Shown piece by piece: positions 26,113 through 35,790 of a stretch of 64,000 bases of DNA. This DNA comes from Rhodoplanes sp963840055 (GTDB lineage: Bacteria > Pseudomonadota > Alphaproteobacteria > Rhizobiales > Xanthobacteraceae). The stretch's first letter is position 1; each line of letters starts with the position of its first letter. The translations under genes and the position numbers were made by a program. Location of the stretch: assembly GCA_963840055.1 (NCBI GenBank), contig CAWIXM010000003.1, positions 66,149 through 130,148 on the forward strand, in the 5' to 3' direction. The notes below the pieces were generated by a model. It did not search any database, was not told where the DNA came from, and worked only from the letters and a program-made list of their open reading frames with translations.

Positions 26113-29100
26113 CTACTGAACGATGAGGGTGGATTCCGCCGCAAAGCCGCGGCCGACGGTTGCCGATAGCTGGGCGACGCGCACCGCAAGGCTCGCCTGC
26201 GGCGTACCGAAGTCGGCAATTTCGTCGGCGGCCGCATAGAGCGCCGAAGGTTGCATAGCCGCGAAGCTCCGCACCACGTCCGCGCCCGCCAGTATTTCGA
26301 CGGCGTAGGCCTCGCTGTCCTCGCCCAGCGGTACTTCGGCCGTGGCCCAGGAATCGCCCTCACGCCGGGTCCGCCGCACCCAGGACACGGCAACTCCGGC
26401 CGCGCTACGGCGCGCCCGCAGATGCACCGGCGCGAGCGGACGCAATGCGGTGGCTTGCGGCGTCGCCGTGCGGGCGACGGCGGTGGGATCGCCATGGCTG
26501 CGATCGGCCGCCGCCACGCGCAACTGCATGGTGCGGTCGAGCAGATCGATGCCGCGCGCGAGCTCGACGACGGTCTCATCAAGGACGACAAAGCGCGCGC
26601 CCGCCGCGAGCGCAGCGCCCATCGCCCATTCGCTGCCGGCCTGGCCGCGCAACAGGCGGCTGATTTCATAGGTGCGTTCGCCGACCAGCTCGGCGTTGGC
26701 GAACTGGATGACCTCGACGCTCCCATCCGGCTGCACGAGGCATGCCGCATTCGCCCCGGCGAGCACCGCTGCATCGCCGGCCGAAGCAAGCGTCCCGCGA
26801 TAAAGGCGAACGCGAAACTTGGTATGCGCATCGAAGCGCCCGGTCGGACCCGCCGGCGCCGCATCGAGCGTCTCGCCGACGATGGCCGGAGCGATCGCGA
26901 CCGCGATGCGCTCGAACGACACGCCGTCGAACGACCGCCACACCGCGACCGGGCCGGGCCACGGGTCGGCGACGATCGCGGCGCGCAGCAGCACAGGCGT
27001 TGCGTCCGCAGGAAGCGTCGGAAGATCGAGCAGGACGACCTCCGCCGGACCCACGGCCGGCGGCAGTGCGGGCGTCCGTCGCCGCGGCGGCGTGAGCGGA
27101 ACCGCGAAGACTTCCGGATCGATGGAGCGGGCGCTGATCTCGCGCGCGCCGCTATCGACCAGTTCGCGGATTTCGAGCAAGCGACGCCGTCCGCCGATGG
27201 TCAGCCCCACCACGTCGCCGGGCGTGAGCCCCAATCGGCTCGGCGGCAAGGCGAAACTCGCCTGCTCGCGGCCGGCCCACAAATCCTGCAGCCAGATATT
27301 GGCGCGGCGCTCGGCTGCGGCGCGATCCATCACCGCGGCAAGATCGGCATGCGCGGTCTTGGCCGAACCGCCGACCAGGCGGCGCGAGGCCACCGCCGCG
27401 CGGCGATAGTCGAGGCTCACATCGGTGAACCCGAGCGAGATATCGTTCGGCAGTTCGGTTTCCTGCGCGCGCACGAACCGCGCCGGCGCGCCTTTGTCGG
27501 GCATGACGAGATCGTCCTCGACAAGTTCGGCGACCGGCGGCTCGCCGCGCGGGCGAAAGCTCAAAATGGCGCCGTCGGACGCCGCTTCGAAAGCGAACGC
27601 CGCGGCGAGCGGCTCGAGCGCGGCGCGCGGCGACATCGGCCGATCGATGACATAGCCATCCGTCCAGTCGCGGAGCGCGCTCGCATCGCCATCGGCGATG
27701 GATGCGTCGGCCAGGATCTGCGCCACGAGCCCATCGAGCGGGCACGATCCGAACCGGCCGGTCAGCCAATGCCCCGTCTCCCAGTTTGGCCCGTCGCTCC
27801 ACACATCGAGCGCCGCGGGGAAAACCGGGAAGGGTCGCGCGTCCCATGTCCACAGATGGATCGCGGACGGATCGACCATGCGCCCGCCGTACACGATCGA
27901 GATCGGATTGTTCTCGACGCTCGCGCCGAAGGCCGGATCGAACGCGCCCAGCATTACTTCGAGGAAGCGACGCTGGATCATGTCGTCGCGCTGGCCATTG
28001 GAAAAATACGGGACGCCGCCCTCCGCCGATTTCGGGTCCGGGAATACGCTCGGCTGGTTCGCCCCCTTGTCGACCGCAGGACAGCCGACTTCGGTGAGCC
28101 AGATCGGCTTGCTCTGCGGAACCCAAGCGGTGGGCGCCGGAAGCTCGGCGCCGCCGACGCGCTCGAAATGCGGATTAGACCAAAAGTTCCACAGATCCTT
28201 GACGCGAAACACCCAGGGCTTGCCGAGCCCGTCGGTAATCGGCGTGCGCGTCTGCGCGGTCCGCGCCGCATCGTCGGCGTAATACCAGTCGAACGCCTCC
28301 CCGCCGCGCACATTTCCCGCGAGATACGCGCGGTCGTAAATGGTGTTTGCAAGCTCTCGGTCGAGATGATCGGACGTATCGCGCCAATCGGACAGCGGGG
28401 CGTAATAGTCGATCCCGATCGCATCGATCGCGGGCGACGCCCACAGCGCATCGAGCGGGAAGCGCATTTCGTTGGCGGCGGGATCGACCACATGCGCGCC
28501 GTATTCCGTCCAGTCGGCGCCGTAGGTGACGCGCGTACCTGGGCCGAGAATCGATTTCACCTCGCTTGCGAGCTGCACAAGCGCGGCGACCGCGGGATAG
28601 ACGCCGGATGCCGAGCGTACCCGCGTCAGCCCCCGCAGCTCCGAGCCGATCAGGAAAGCTTCGACGCCGCCCGCCGACGCGGCGAGCCCCGCATAGTGCA
28701 GCACCATGCGGCGATAGCCCCACGCCTCGGGATCGCCTGCGCCGAAAAATGCGTCGAGCTGCACCTGCGCCGCGCTTGTTCCATCGGGCGATCCCGGCCT
28801 GCCCGGCGCCGGATCGCAGGTGATGCGGCCGCGCCAGGGATAAGGCGGCTGCGAGGCCGCGCCGGTCCACGGATCGGGAAGCGCATTCCCGGCCGGGATG
28901 TCCATCATCAGGAATGGATAGAACGTGATTTTGAGTTCCCTCGCCTTCAGCTCGGCGATGAGATGAACGGCGCTGTCGTCGGACGGCGTCCCGCCGAAGG
29001 CGGGTCGCCCGGCCACCAGCGAGACGAGATGAGCCTGCGAACGACTAAGGCCTGCGACCGACCAGGTCGCGCCAAAAGTCTGTTTGATGTTCGAGTCGAC

Positions 29101-30045
29101 GCCCGGTTCGATGCGGCATTGCCCGGCGCGAAGGTCGCTGCCGAACCAGGCGACGACGATGGCGACGCGCTCGAGGCTCGGGCACATCGCCTGCAGGTCG
29201 TCGAGGGCGGCTTCGACATCGGAGACCGCGATGGTGACATGCCGGTTCTCCGAGGCCGATTGCCCTGGTCCGAGCGTTTGCGCCACCGTCGCCGGCTCGT
29301 AGCCGAATTCGGTCGTGCCGGGGATGAGCGTCACCGCGCGCACCATGCGTTCGAGCGCGCCGACCGGCCGCACGACCTCGAAGGAGAGCTGCGGGATGCG
29401 GTTGGCAAAGGGTTCGAGCGGCAGCCGTTCGAACACGGCATAAGCGAGGCCGCGATGGGCGGGCGCGTTGCCCGTGCCCTCCTTGGCGACGATCAGCGGA
29501 TCGGCCGCCTGATCTTCCGAGCCGCGATAGAAGCGCACGTTCAGACCGGAGAGATCGAGCGGCTTGCCATCGGCCCAGACGCGCCTGATCCGTCCGATCG
29601 GGCCCTCGCACAGGCCGACGGCGATATTGGCGAAATAGCTGTACTTGGTCGTGACCGTTTGCGTGACGCCGCCACCCCCGCCGCCACCGCCGCCACCGCC
29701 GCCGAAGCCTTTGCCGCCCCCACCCCCGCCGCCACCGCCGGTGGTCTGGGTCGTCGTGGTGACGACCTCTTCGAGTTTGGTCGCCCAGATCACCTGGCCC
29801 GCGAGCCGCGCGCGTCCATAGGCGCGCGGGATTGGCGCGCCGTCGGTCGAGGCCATCACGTCGAGATCGGCGAGGCGCGGGCCTTCGATGCGGCGCGTGC
29901 CGCCGCCGCTGCTGCGATCGAGCAGCGCGTGGTCGAGCAGATTGCCGGCGAGCGCGCCGGCCAGGCGGCCGGCGATGGCGCCGACCGGGCCGAACAATGC
30001 GCCGCCAACGGCGCCGCCGGCGACGGACAGAACAAGCGCAGCCAT
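26113..30045 (-). CDS. GTA host-specificity (baseplate megatron) protein, g15
   Basis: This 1310-aa protein corresponds to RcGTA gene 15. It has an N-terminal hydrophobic glycine-rich segment (about 1-45), then RAYGRARLAGQVIWATKLEE and a long glycine loop (GGGGGGGGKGFGGGGGGGGG, about 100-125). A TIM-barrel-like GTA domain lies at about 430-730 (IDYYAPLSDWRD; KPIWLTEVGCPAVDKG, where the Glu sits at a glycosidase-like position). A phage-tail fold and immunoglobulin-like C-terminal regions follow (ERTYEISRLLRGQAGSEWAM). In RcGTA it forms the baseplate tip that penetrates the envelope. It is separated from gene 14 here by 2.7 kb of unrelated genes. Confidence 0.92.
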   Translation of the reverse strand: MAALVLSVAGGAVGGALFGPVGAIAGRLAGALAGNLLDHALLDRSSGGGTRRIEGPRLADLDVMASTDGAPIPRAYGRARLAGQVIWATKLEEVVTTTTQTTGGGGGGGGGKGFGGGGGGGGGGGGVTQTVTTKYSYFANIAVGLCEGPIGRIRRVWADGKPLDLSGLNVRFYRGSEDQAADPLIVAKEGTGNAPAHRGLAYAVFERLPLEPFANRIPQLSFEVVRPVGALERMVRAVTLIPGTTEFGYEPATVAQTLGPGQSASENRHVTIAVSDVEAALDDLQAMCPSLERVAIVVAWFGSDLRAGQCRIEPGVDSNIKQTFGATWSVAGLSRSQAHLVSLVAGRPAFGGTPSDDSAVHLIAELKARELKITFYPFLMMDIPAGNALPDPWTGAASQPPYPWRGRITCDPAPGRPGSPDGTSAAQVQLDAFFGAGDPEAWGYRRMVLHYAGLAASAGGVEAFLIGSELRGLTRVRSASGVYPAVAALVQLASEVKSILGPGTRVTYGADWTEYGAHVVDPAANEMRFPLDALWASPAIDAIGIDYYAPLSDWRDTSDHLDRELANTIYDRAYLAGNVRGGEAFDWYYADDAARTAQTRTPITDGLGKPWVFRVKDLWNFWSNPHFERVGGAELPAPTAWVPQSKPIWLTEVGCPAVDKGANQPSVFPDPKSAEGGVPYFSNGQRDDMIQRRFLEVMLGAFDPAFGASVENNPISIVYGGRMVDPSAIHLWTWDARPFPVFPAALDVWSDGPNWETGHWLTGRFGSCPLDGLVAQILADASIADGDASALRDWTDGYVIDRPMSPRAALEPLAAAFAFEAASDGAILSFRPRGEPPVAELVEDDLVMPDKGAPARFVRAQETELPNDISLGFTDVSLDYRRAAVASRRLVGGSAKTAHADLAAVMDRAAAERRANIWLQDLWAGREQASFALPPSRLGLTPGDVVGLTIGGRRRLLEIRELVDSGAREISARSIDPEVFAVPLTPPRRRTPALPPAVGPAEVVLLDLPTLPADATPVLLRAAIVADPWPGPVAVWRSFDGVSFERIAVAIAPAIVGETLDAAPAGPTGRFDAHTKFRVRLYRGTLASAGDAAVLAGANAACLVQPDGSVEVIQFANAELVGERTYEISRLLRGQAGSEWAMGAALAAGARFVVLDETVVELARGIDLLDRTMQLRVAAADRSHGDPTAVARTATPQATALRPLAPVHLRARRSAAGVAVSWVRRTRREGDSWATAEVPLGEDSEAYAVEILAGADVVRSFAAMQPSALYAAADEIADFGTPQASLAVRVAQLSATVGRGFAAESTLIVQ

Positions 30046-30539
30046 GTCGTGAAACTCTGTTGGAGTAGCAAGCGCGCGGCCAAGTCGCGCCGCGTCCGAG
30101 ATGGGCGCGGGCGCAGGCCGATCAGCGGCGGCACGACCAATGCGATCTACGTCACCGTCTCACATGCGCGCAGCTGGAAAACCGAAAGCCTACCGAAGCT
30201 GACGCAGCCCGTCGTTGCGTGTGGCATCAATCGGATCGCGGCTGTTGCGCGCACATGGTCGTGGTCGGTCGACGAATACGTGCGAGTGGCGGTGCGTACC
30301 TCAAATTTGGTAAGAGGCGATATGAGCCTCGCAGCGGGCCCCTGGCTTCCGTCGACCCGCCCTGCCTCTCATCAGCATTGTAGCTGGCTTATGAAGCCTT
30401 TGATGGACCAACCGCGACACGATACCGCGGCAGAAAAATCGTTCCCCACGGAACCTCCGGTGGGCGCTTGCCATAACACATCAGCAGCACACCACGGTAC
30501 CGGGTCATGCTGCAGGGGAGAAACAATGAGGAGGAACGC
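30046..30539. other. Divergent intergenic region, 494 bases
   Basis: This lies between the host-specificity gene (minus) and the MetE-like gene (plus). It should contain a promoter for the MetE-like gene and, because the upstream GTA genes are cut off by cargo, perhaps one for the tail-tip genes. A strong GGAGGAA site lies at its end. I see no clear gene, repeat or consensus promoter. Confidence 0.4.
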
Positions 30540-31694
30540 ATGCCTATTCAGACTGAACCAGTCGGGTCGCTTCCACGACCAGCCAAGCTTCAGGCCGCTT
30601 ATGCCGATTATGACGCTGGCAAGATCACAAAGGAGGAATTGGCGCAAGAACAGGACGCAGCTTGCCTTGACTCGATCAGGCGGATGGAAGCAACGGGCTC
30701 TCCGATCGTCTCTGACGGCGAGCAGCGCATATCGAGCTTCGCCACGTATCCCCTCACTGACACGCTCGGGGGCACTGGTCTTGCGGAGAACTTGGCAGCT
30801 GACGGGCAATACTTCGCTATTTTTTCCGATGGCCATCATCGGCAACTGCCGCGTCTTGTCCGCGGCCCCTTTCGATACAAAACTTACGCCGCCGAGTTCA
30901 CTGAAAAAGCCGTAAAGATGGCAACAAAGCCACTGAAACAAGCGGTTATCGCCCCGTCGATGCTATCGCTCCTCTACCCACTCGACGGCAAGGTCGAGGG
31001 CTACTCACGCGACGAGTTCCTAAAAGACCTCTGTGACGAATGCGAAAAGGACATCCGCATGGCGTTCAAGGCCGGAGCAAAGCGTGTTTCGATCGACTTC
31101 ACCGAAGGGCGTCTTGCATGCCGCAACGATCCGAAAAATCCATGGACCGGTCGCGGCATGCTTGGACAGTTCATCGAGCTCAATAATCAAGTGATCGATC
31201 GCTTTACGGCGGAGGAACGCAAGAATATCGGGGTCCACACTTGTCCCGGAGGCGATTGCGATTCGACCCACAGTGCCGATGTTGACTATGCAGAACTGCT
31301 CCCCAGCATGTTCAACATGAATGCCGGCTATTTTCTGATGCAGCTTTCTAGCGAGAAGGACAAAGAACGCGTCTATAGACTCGTCGGCCAATACCGCAGA
31401 GAGGATGCGAATGGCGTTGCGCAGGTGTGCTTCATCGGCGTAACCAATCCACAGGACCCGCGGATCGAGACGCCGCAAGAAGTTTGCGATGATCTGCTCC
31501 TTGCCTCAAAATATATTCCAAAGGAGCGACTCGGCTCGACGGACGACTGTGGCTTCTCCCCCTTCAGCATCGACGTTAAACCCAAGCACGGTTCGCCAGA
31601 TGTCGCGCGCGACATAGCTTTCCAGAAAATCCGATCCCGCGTGGAAGGCACGAGAATGGCTTCCGAAAGGCTCGGCATCCCGATGGCGGCATAG
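30540..31694 (+). CDS. MetE-like cobalamin-independent methionine synthase domain protein
   Basis: This 384-aa protein is a stand-alone MetE C-terminal (catalytic) domain. It begins TEPVGSLPRPAKL, as these homologues do, and carries putative zinc ligands: His/Cys in VHTCPGGDCDSTHS and a late Cys in DDCGFSPFSID. It lacks the N-terminal half of true MetE (about 750 aa), so it may use another methyl donor or be a core-MetE-type enzyme. GGAGGAA lies five bases before the ATG at 30540. A terminator follows. It sits on the opposite strand from the GTA genes and splits them. Confidence 0.85.
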   Translation: MPIQTEPVGSLPRPAKLQAAYADYDAGKITKEELAQEQDAACLDSIRRMEATGSPIVSDGEQRISSFATYPLTDTLGGTGLAENLAADGQYFAIFSDGHHRQLPRLVRGPFRYKTYAAEFTEKAVKMATKPLKQAVIAPSMLSLLYPLDGKVEGYSRDEFLKDLCDECEKDIRMAFKAGAKRVSIDFTEGRLACRNDPKNPWTGRGMLGQFIELNNQVIDRFTAEERKNIGVHTCPGGDCDSTHSADVDYAELLPSMFNMNAGYFLMQLSSEKDKERVYRLVGQYRREDANGVAQVCFIGVTNPQDPRIETPQEVCDDLLLASKYIPKERLGSTDDCGFSPFSIDVKPKHGSPDVARDIAFQKIRSRVEGTRMASERLGIPMAA

Positions 31695-31729
31695 GGTAGC
31701 GCACAAGCGGATTTTCACGGCATATGAAG

Positions 31730-31755
31730 GGGCCGTCCAAAGGACGGCCCTGTTT
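31730..31755 (+). terminator. Rho-independent terminator after the MetE-like gene
   Basis: A perfect 9-base stem GGGCCGTCC-AAA-GGACGGCCC (31730-31750) is followed by TGTTT, 36 bases after the stop codon at 31694. Confidence 0.85.
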
Positions 31756-31852
31756 CGCACGGAATGGCCAATTTGATCGAAGCGGGACAGCCACCCGGCG
31801 AGTTGCGGAATGTGGGACGAGCACATCCGTTCGCGTAGGCGCGCAACTCTGC

Positions 31853-32708
31853 TTAGGCGAACGACAGGCCGATCGAAACGCCGATGATCAGCACCACGAA
31901 GGACAGCGCGACGACGAGCGCGATCGTGCCGCTCGTGACCTTCGGCGTCATGTCCATGGGCTTCGATTCCATATTCGGCATCGCCGCCATGTCGGCATCG
32001 CCGCATGCCCGCCGCCGCGGCTCCGCCCGCCATCCCGGCCATGGCCGGCGTCGCCGTCTTCGGGCGCACGGTGGTCATGCCGTGCTTCAACTTCTTCGAC
32101 ACGAGCCAATAGTTCATCGGATAGGCCGCGCACAGGCCGATCAGGAGCGCCATGCTCATGATGAACCAGAACGACGGCGACGACGGATGCGCGCCGCCCG
32201 CCACGTTGGCCTTGCCGATCATCGAGACGATCGCCATGCCGGCCATCAGGCAGTTCATCGAGGTGAGTTCCGGAATGAACGTCGTCGTCAGCGCGCGCGT
32301 ATAGGAGCCGCCGACCATGTCGCGCATGAACAACGCCTGGAAAATGCCCCAGCCGAACAGAAAGCCGAGCACATATTCCAACAGAAAGTCCGCAAACGGG
32401 GACAGCGCCAGCAGCGCGGCGATCACCGCGCCGACCAGGATGCCGACCCCGTCGCCGGCGACGCAATGCATGGTGGAGCCGAGCGCCTGCCGCCACGGCG
32501 CGGCGACATAGGCCTCGTGCATCCCGGGCAACGGTTCGCGGCATCCGAGGACATAGAGGAAAGCCCCGAATGGACCGGTGAACAGCGTCACCAGCACGAA
32601 GCCCCATTTCATGACGATGGATTCCGGCGTCGTGCGGATATCGATCGCGACAAAGGCGACGGACAACGCCGTCAGGATAAACCACAGCAGAATGACGCCG
32701 TTGAGCAT
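31853..32708 (-). pseudogene. DUF4396 membrane protein with two nearby frameshifts
   Basis: The N-terminal 215 residues are intact DUF4396: several transmembrane helices, FLYVLGCREPLPGMHEAY, LGFLFGWGIFQALFMRDMVG, and FIPELTSMNCLMAGMAIVSM. After the His/Met/Gly-rich stretch the frame is lost at about 32000-32025. The proper end (NMESKPMDMTPKVTSGTIAL followed by a last helix and stop at 31853) lies two frames on. Two single-base losses within about 20 bases explain this, one near GGGCATGCGGC and one near ATGCCGACATGG. DUF4396 proteins are often near copper or metal-efflux genes; none is seen here. It is either degraded or a sequence error. Confidence 0.78.
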
Positions 32709-32778
32709 GGCCGGTCTCCAGGCGCAGCGAAAAACCTCTCGCCAGCATAGAGCCTACACGCCTGAGCGTCATGCGTCT

Positions 32779-33270
32779 TCATTCGGTCGTCCCCGCTTTC
32801 GGCACATCGATCACGCCGGGAAAACGAAACGCATAAGCGAGGCGGCGACGCCACCACGGCGCGATAGCGACTTCGGCGACCGCTGCGCCGTCATGCGCGT
32901 GCACCATCAGGTCATGCGCCGTTACGATGGCGGCATGCTTCGCCGGAAACCCGGCGCGCCAGCGAAACAGCAACAGGTCGCCCGGCGCAAACTCCGCGGG
33001 ATCAACTTCGATCATGTGACGGCGCGCCGCCTCGGCAAGCGCCTCGGTCCCCGTCGACTCCGCCCAGTCCGGCGTATAAGCGGGCGTCGATTCCGGCTCC
33101 GGGCCATAGAGCACGCGCCACACGCCGCGGATCAGGCCGAGGCAGTCGCAGCCGACCCCTTTGAGCGAGGCCTGATGCCGATAGGGCGTGCCGATCCATT
33201 GCCGCGCTTCGGCGACGATACGCGCGCGATCGACCGGCGCGGACGCAAGACTCCGGCGTTCGTCATCCAT
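32779..33270 (-). CDS. GTA NlpC/P60 peptidase, g14
   Basis: This 163-aa cell-wall peptidase corresponds to RcGTA gene 14. The catalytic Cys is in GVGCDCLGLIRGVW and the His in FPAKHAAIVTAHD, with GDLLLFRW before it. In RcGTA this baseplate peptidase helps DNA cross the peptidoglycan of the recipient. The ATG at 33270 overlaps the end of the DUF2163 gene by eight bases, so it is coupled. The upstream in-frame start at 33303 would overlap further. Confidence 0.92.
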   Translation of the reverse strand: MDDERRSLASAPVDRARIVAEARQWIGTPYRHQASLKGVGCDCLGLIRGVWRVLYGPEPESTPAYTPDWAESTGTEALAEAARRHMIEVDPAEFAPGDLLLFRWRAGFPAKHAAIVTAHDLMVHAHDGAAVAEVAIAPWWRRRLAYAFRFPGVIDVPKAGTTE

Positions 33271-34171
33271 GGCCGACCTCGCCTCCGAAGCTCGCGCCGT
33301 CATTGCCGGGCTTGCCCGGAGAGGGATAGCTCATGACGAAGTCATTGCCGGGGATATGAGGAAAGCCGCGGAAATTGGCGACGTTGTTGAAGCGATCGCG
33401 GCAGGTCGCGAGCAGCTTGTCGCAGCCGGCGGTCACGACGAACGCATCGCCCGGCGCGATCGGCTCCGGGGCCGCCTGCCATAAGGCGATGCCGACGCCG
33501 AGTGAGTCGACGGTGTGCCGCTTGACCTCGATGGCGACGCCGCTATTGGCCCCGCTCGAAAATGTCAGCCGACCCCCGGTGAACCAGCCATCGGGGTAGT
33601 TTCCAAGTCCGCTCGCCATGAATGCGGATGTGCCCGACAGCGCCGTAACCGCGCCGACGCCCCGGAAGACCGGCTCCGCAAGATTGATTTTGCAGCGCGC
33701 ATCGCCGAGATCGGCGGTGCAGGCGGCGGTACAGAGCCGTCCGCTTTCCTGATTGAGACGATCGGCGAGCGAGCGCACCTCGGCGGTGAAGGCCGAGCCC
33801 TCGCGGCGCACCTCGCCCAGAACGCCCTTGGCAAGCAGCACCCGCAGGGTCGGATCGCTCCAATCGACGAGCCAAGTCTCGATGGTCGCGGCGTCGTAGC
33901 GTCCGGCGGCGAGGTCGGCCTCGGTGAGCGAGTCGTGCACGAGCGCGCCTGAGAGTTCCGCGCCGTCGATCTGCATGCCGAGCCGCTCGGTCGCCTCCGA
34001 TGCGTTGAGGCCGGTGTCGGCGAGGCAAGGCGTGCCCGCCAGCAGCACGGTCTCGTCGTGATCGGTGAAGCCCTGCACGATCCCGTCGCGCCGGGTGATG
34101 AGCCAGCATCGGCACAGCGTGGTGGCGCCGGAATCGAGCTTGACCTGCAGGGCGGAGGGAATGGCGCGCAT
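33263..34171 (-). CDS. GTA DUF2163 tail hub protein, g13
   Basis: This 302-aa protein matches RcGTA gene 13. The N-terminal DUF2163 domain (about 1-165) has LITRRDGIVQGFTDHDETVL and the cysteine pattern CTAACTADLGDARC. The C-terminal BR0599-like domain contains GCDKLLATCRDRFNNVANFR and GFPHIPGNDF. In the RcGTA particle the homologue is a hub protein, reported to hold an iron-sulfur cluster; the conserved cysteines here fit that. Gene 12 lies 84 bases upstream in a GC-repetitive gap. Confidence 0.92.
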   Translation of the reverse strand: MRAIPSALQVKLDSGATTLCRCWLITRRDGIVQGFTDHDETVLLAGTPCLADTGLNASEATERLGMQIDGAELSGALVHDSLTEADLAAGRYDAATIETWLVDWSDPTLRVLLAKGVLGEVRREGSAFTAEVRSLADRLNQESGRLCTAACTADLGDARCKINLAEPVFRGVGAVTALSGTSAFMASGLGNYPDGWFTGGRLTFSSGANSGVAIEVKRHTVDSLGVGIALWQAAPEPIAPGDAFVVTAGCDKLLATCRDRFNNVANFRGFPHIPGNDFVMSYPSPGKPGNDGASFGGEVGHG

Positions 34172-34255
34172 TGGATTTTCTCATCGTGTCTCAGCGCTGC
34201 ACCGCGCCGCGCTGCGCTGCGCCGCGCCGCGGGAGTGTGTCGATCTCGATCAACG

Positions 34256-34897
34256 TCACGGCTTGATCTCGATCAGCGGAATTTTCGGAATCGCCCCTGC
34301 AGCGAACGCGGTGAGATCGACTTCGAGATAATCGGTGTCGAACCGCACCGGTACGTCGAAGAGAAATCCCGCCGTCACCGCTGCGTCCACGCCAGGCACA
34401 TGTCCGGCGAGAAAGGTGATCACGCCCGTGCTCGGATCGCAGACGAAGTCGACGCCTTCGGTCTGTTCGACGCCGGCGACGGCGACCCGCACGCTGCCGG
34501 CAACCGGTTTTGCAATCGGCCGCTGATAGGGCGCGTGCACGCCGCCATAGGTCTTGGCGAGCGCGAACGTCGCTTGCACGCCGTCGCCCATGCCGAGCGT
34601 TTGGTCGAGCGGTGCTGGCGCTCCCGCCGCTGCGGAGGAATGGTCGAGCCGATCGCGCCAGCGAAAGCCGTAGAGCCGCCCGCGCCGCTCCTCAAAGAAC
34701 GCGACCACGGTCGAGAGCGCCTCGAAGGTGCGCACGCCATAGCCCGCGTCGTAGCGCCGGCGCGAATGCGCCCAGCGCGCATTGCGCTCCTCGCGCCCCG
34801 AGCCAAGCGTGACGATTTCGGTGCGCCGTTCCGGCCCGCCCGCGCTTTTCAGCGCGATGTCGAGCGGAAACAGCACTTCGTGAAAGGCGGACGGCAT
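34256..34897 (-). CDS. GTA DUF2460 distal tail protein, g12
   Basis: This 213-aa protein is a DUF2460 family member, the RcGTA gene 12 distal tail protein. Signature stretches are FHEVLFPLDIALKSAGGPER, then NARWAHSRRRYDAGYGVR, FFEERRGRLYGFRWRDRLD and VDFVCDPSTGVITFLAG. Length is normal for the family. It lies between the tape measure gene (64 bases upstream) and the hub gene. Confidence 0.93.
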   Translation of the reverse strand: MPSAFHEVLFPLDIALKSAGGPERRTEIVTLGSGREERNARWAHSRRRYDAGYGVRTFEALSTVVAFFEERRGRLYGFRWRDRLDHSSAAAGAPAPLDQTLGMGDGVQATFALAKTYGGVHAPYQRPIAKPVAGSVRVAVAGVEQTEGVDFVCDPSTGVITFLAGHVPGVDAAVTAGFLFDVPVRFDTDYLEVDLTAFAAGAIPKIPLIEIKP

Positions 34898-34961
34898 GGA
34901 GACCCCGCAACAAATCCGTCATTCCGGTTCGCGCGCCAGGGCGCCGCGCGAAATGGCAGGC

Positions 34962-35585
34962 TCACAATCCGCGCTGACCGCGGGCGACCGCGCGAGCGAT
35001 CTGACCGGTGAGATAGACTTCGGCGCCGCGGAAGCTGGCGGCGTCGGGCGTCGAGATGTTGACGATGACCTGGCTTGCGCCGCTGCGATCGCTCGTGGCG
35101 ATGCCGAGCCGTCCGTCGGCCCCGCGCGATAACGGCATGATCGCCTCCGGCCCCGCCTCCCCGGCAAGTCCGAGTCCGCCCGAAGACAGCGGGAAGTAAG
35201 TTGGCGTCCCGATCACGCCGCCCGCTGCGAACGGCTTGATCGCGCCGCCTGCAGCTGCGACCGCGGCACCGCCCGCGCCGCCGAACAGGCCGGAGAATAA
35301 CTGGCTGATGCCCGAGGCAAGCCCGCGCGTGATCGGCGCGAGCGCCGCCCTGAGCGCCGTATCGCTCAGCCGCAGCGCCAGCGTTTTCAGCACATCATCG
35401 AACTGCCGGCCGCCGGAGACCGAACTTGCGAACGCGCTGGTCATCGCGCGCGCAAATCCATTCGCGCCGCTCTGCAATTCGCGTATCCGCGGAGCAAGCT
35501 GGTCGACGACGCCGGACAGCCGATCCGCGCTTTCCGCAGCACGGATGAGTTCTTCGTCCGCGGAGGGCTCGATCGCATCAGGCAT
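34962..35585 (-). CDS. GTA tail tape measure protein, g11
   Basis: This 207-aa protein corresponds to RcGTA gene 11. It is short like that one (about 219 aa), in keeping with the short GTA tail. It is helical at the N-terminus (ADEELIRAAESADRLSGVVD), with a hydrophobic Ala/Gly-rich centre (GGAGGAAVAAAGGAIKPFAA) and the phage motif FPLSSGGLGLAGEAGPEAIM near the end. Its start overlaps the tail chaperone gene by eight bases. Confidence 0.92.
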   Translation of the reverse strand: MPDAIEPSADEELIRAAESADRLSGVVDQLAPRIRELQSGANGFARAMTSAFASSVSGGRQFDDVLKTLALRLSDTALRAALAPITRGLASGISQLFSGLFGGAGGAAVAAAGGAIKPFAAGGVIGTPTYFPLSSGGLGLAGEAGPEAIMPLSRGADGRLGIATSDRSGASQVIVNISTPDAASFRGAEVYLTGQIARAVARGQRGL

Positions 35586-35790
35586 CGGGAAACCTCGTCA
35601 TCAGATCGATCAGGGACGCGCGCGTGATCGGCAGCGCCGGCGCGCCCTTTCGCGCGCGCAGGGCATGCGCCAGTTCGCGCGGCGTCATGCGCCAGAACGC
35701 GTCCGGAGAAAGCCGCAGGACGCCGAGGCCGAAGCCGATCGCCTCGTCCCAAGGAAACGGCGTCGCTCCGGCAAAGACCGCGGGCGTCAC
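35578..35790 (-). CDS. GTA tail assembly chaperone, g10.1
   Basis: This 70-aa protein is a phage tail assembly chaperone (TAC_6 family, DUF2376-like). It contains FPWDEAIGFGLGVLRLSPDA and FWRMTPRELAHALRA. It overlaps both neighbours (35787-35790 and 35578-35585). Together with g10 it probably forms the G/T-like chaperone pair for the tape measure protein. A GTG or ATG start at 35790 is compatible. Confidence 0.9.
   Translation of the reverse strand: MTPAVFAGATPFPWDEAIGFGLGVLRLSPDAFWRMTPRELAHALRARKGAPALPITRASLIDLMTRFPDA

Noticed and set aside
29680..29745. CRISPR-like or tandem-repeat array in the glycine-coding tract
   Set aside because: The repeats are simple glycine codons inside the megatron gene, with no spacers and no cas genes.
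26251..30915. Very long plus-strand open frame (1554 codons) opposite the megatron gene
   Set aside because: It is an antisense shadow. High GC keeps stops rare on the other strand; the encoded peptide is Arg/His/Asp-rich with no domain, while the minus strand encodes a recognisable GTA protein.
30372..30941. Minus-strand frame opposite the MetE-like gene start
   Set aside because: It overlaps the start of a well-supported gene with a strong ribosome site and has no domain.
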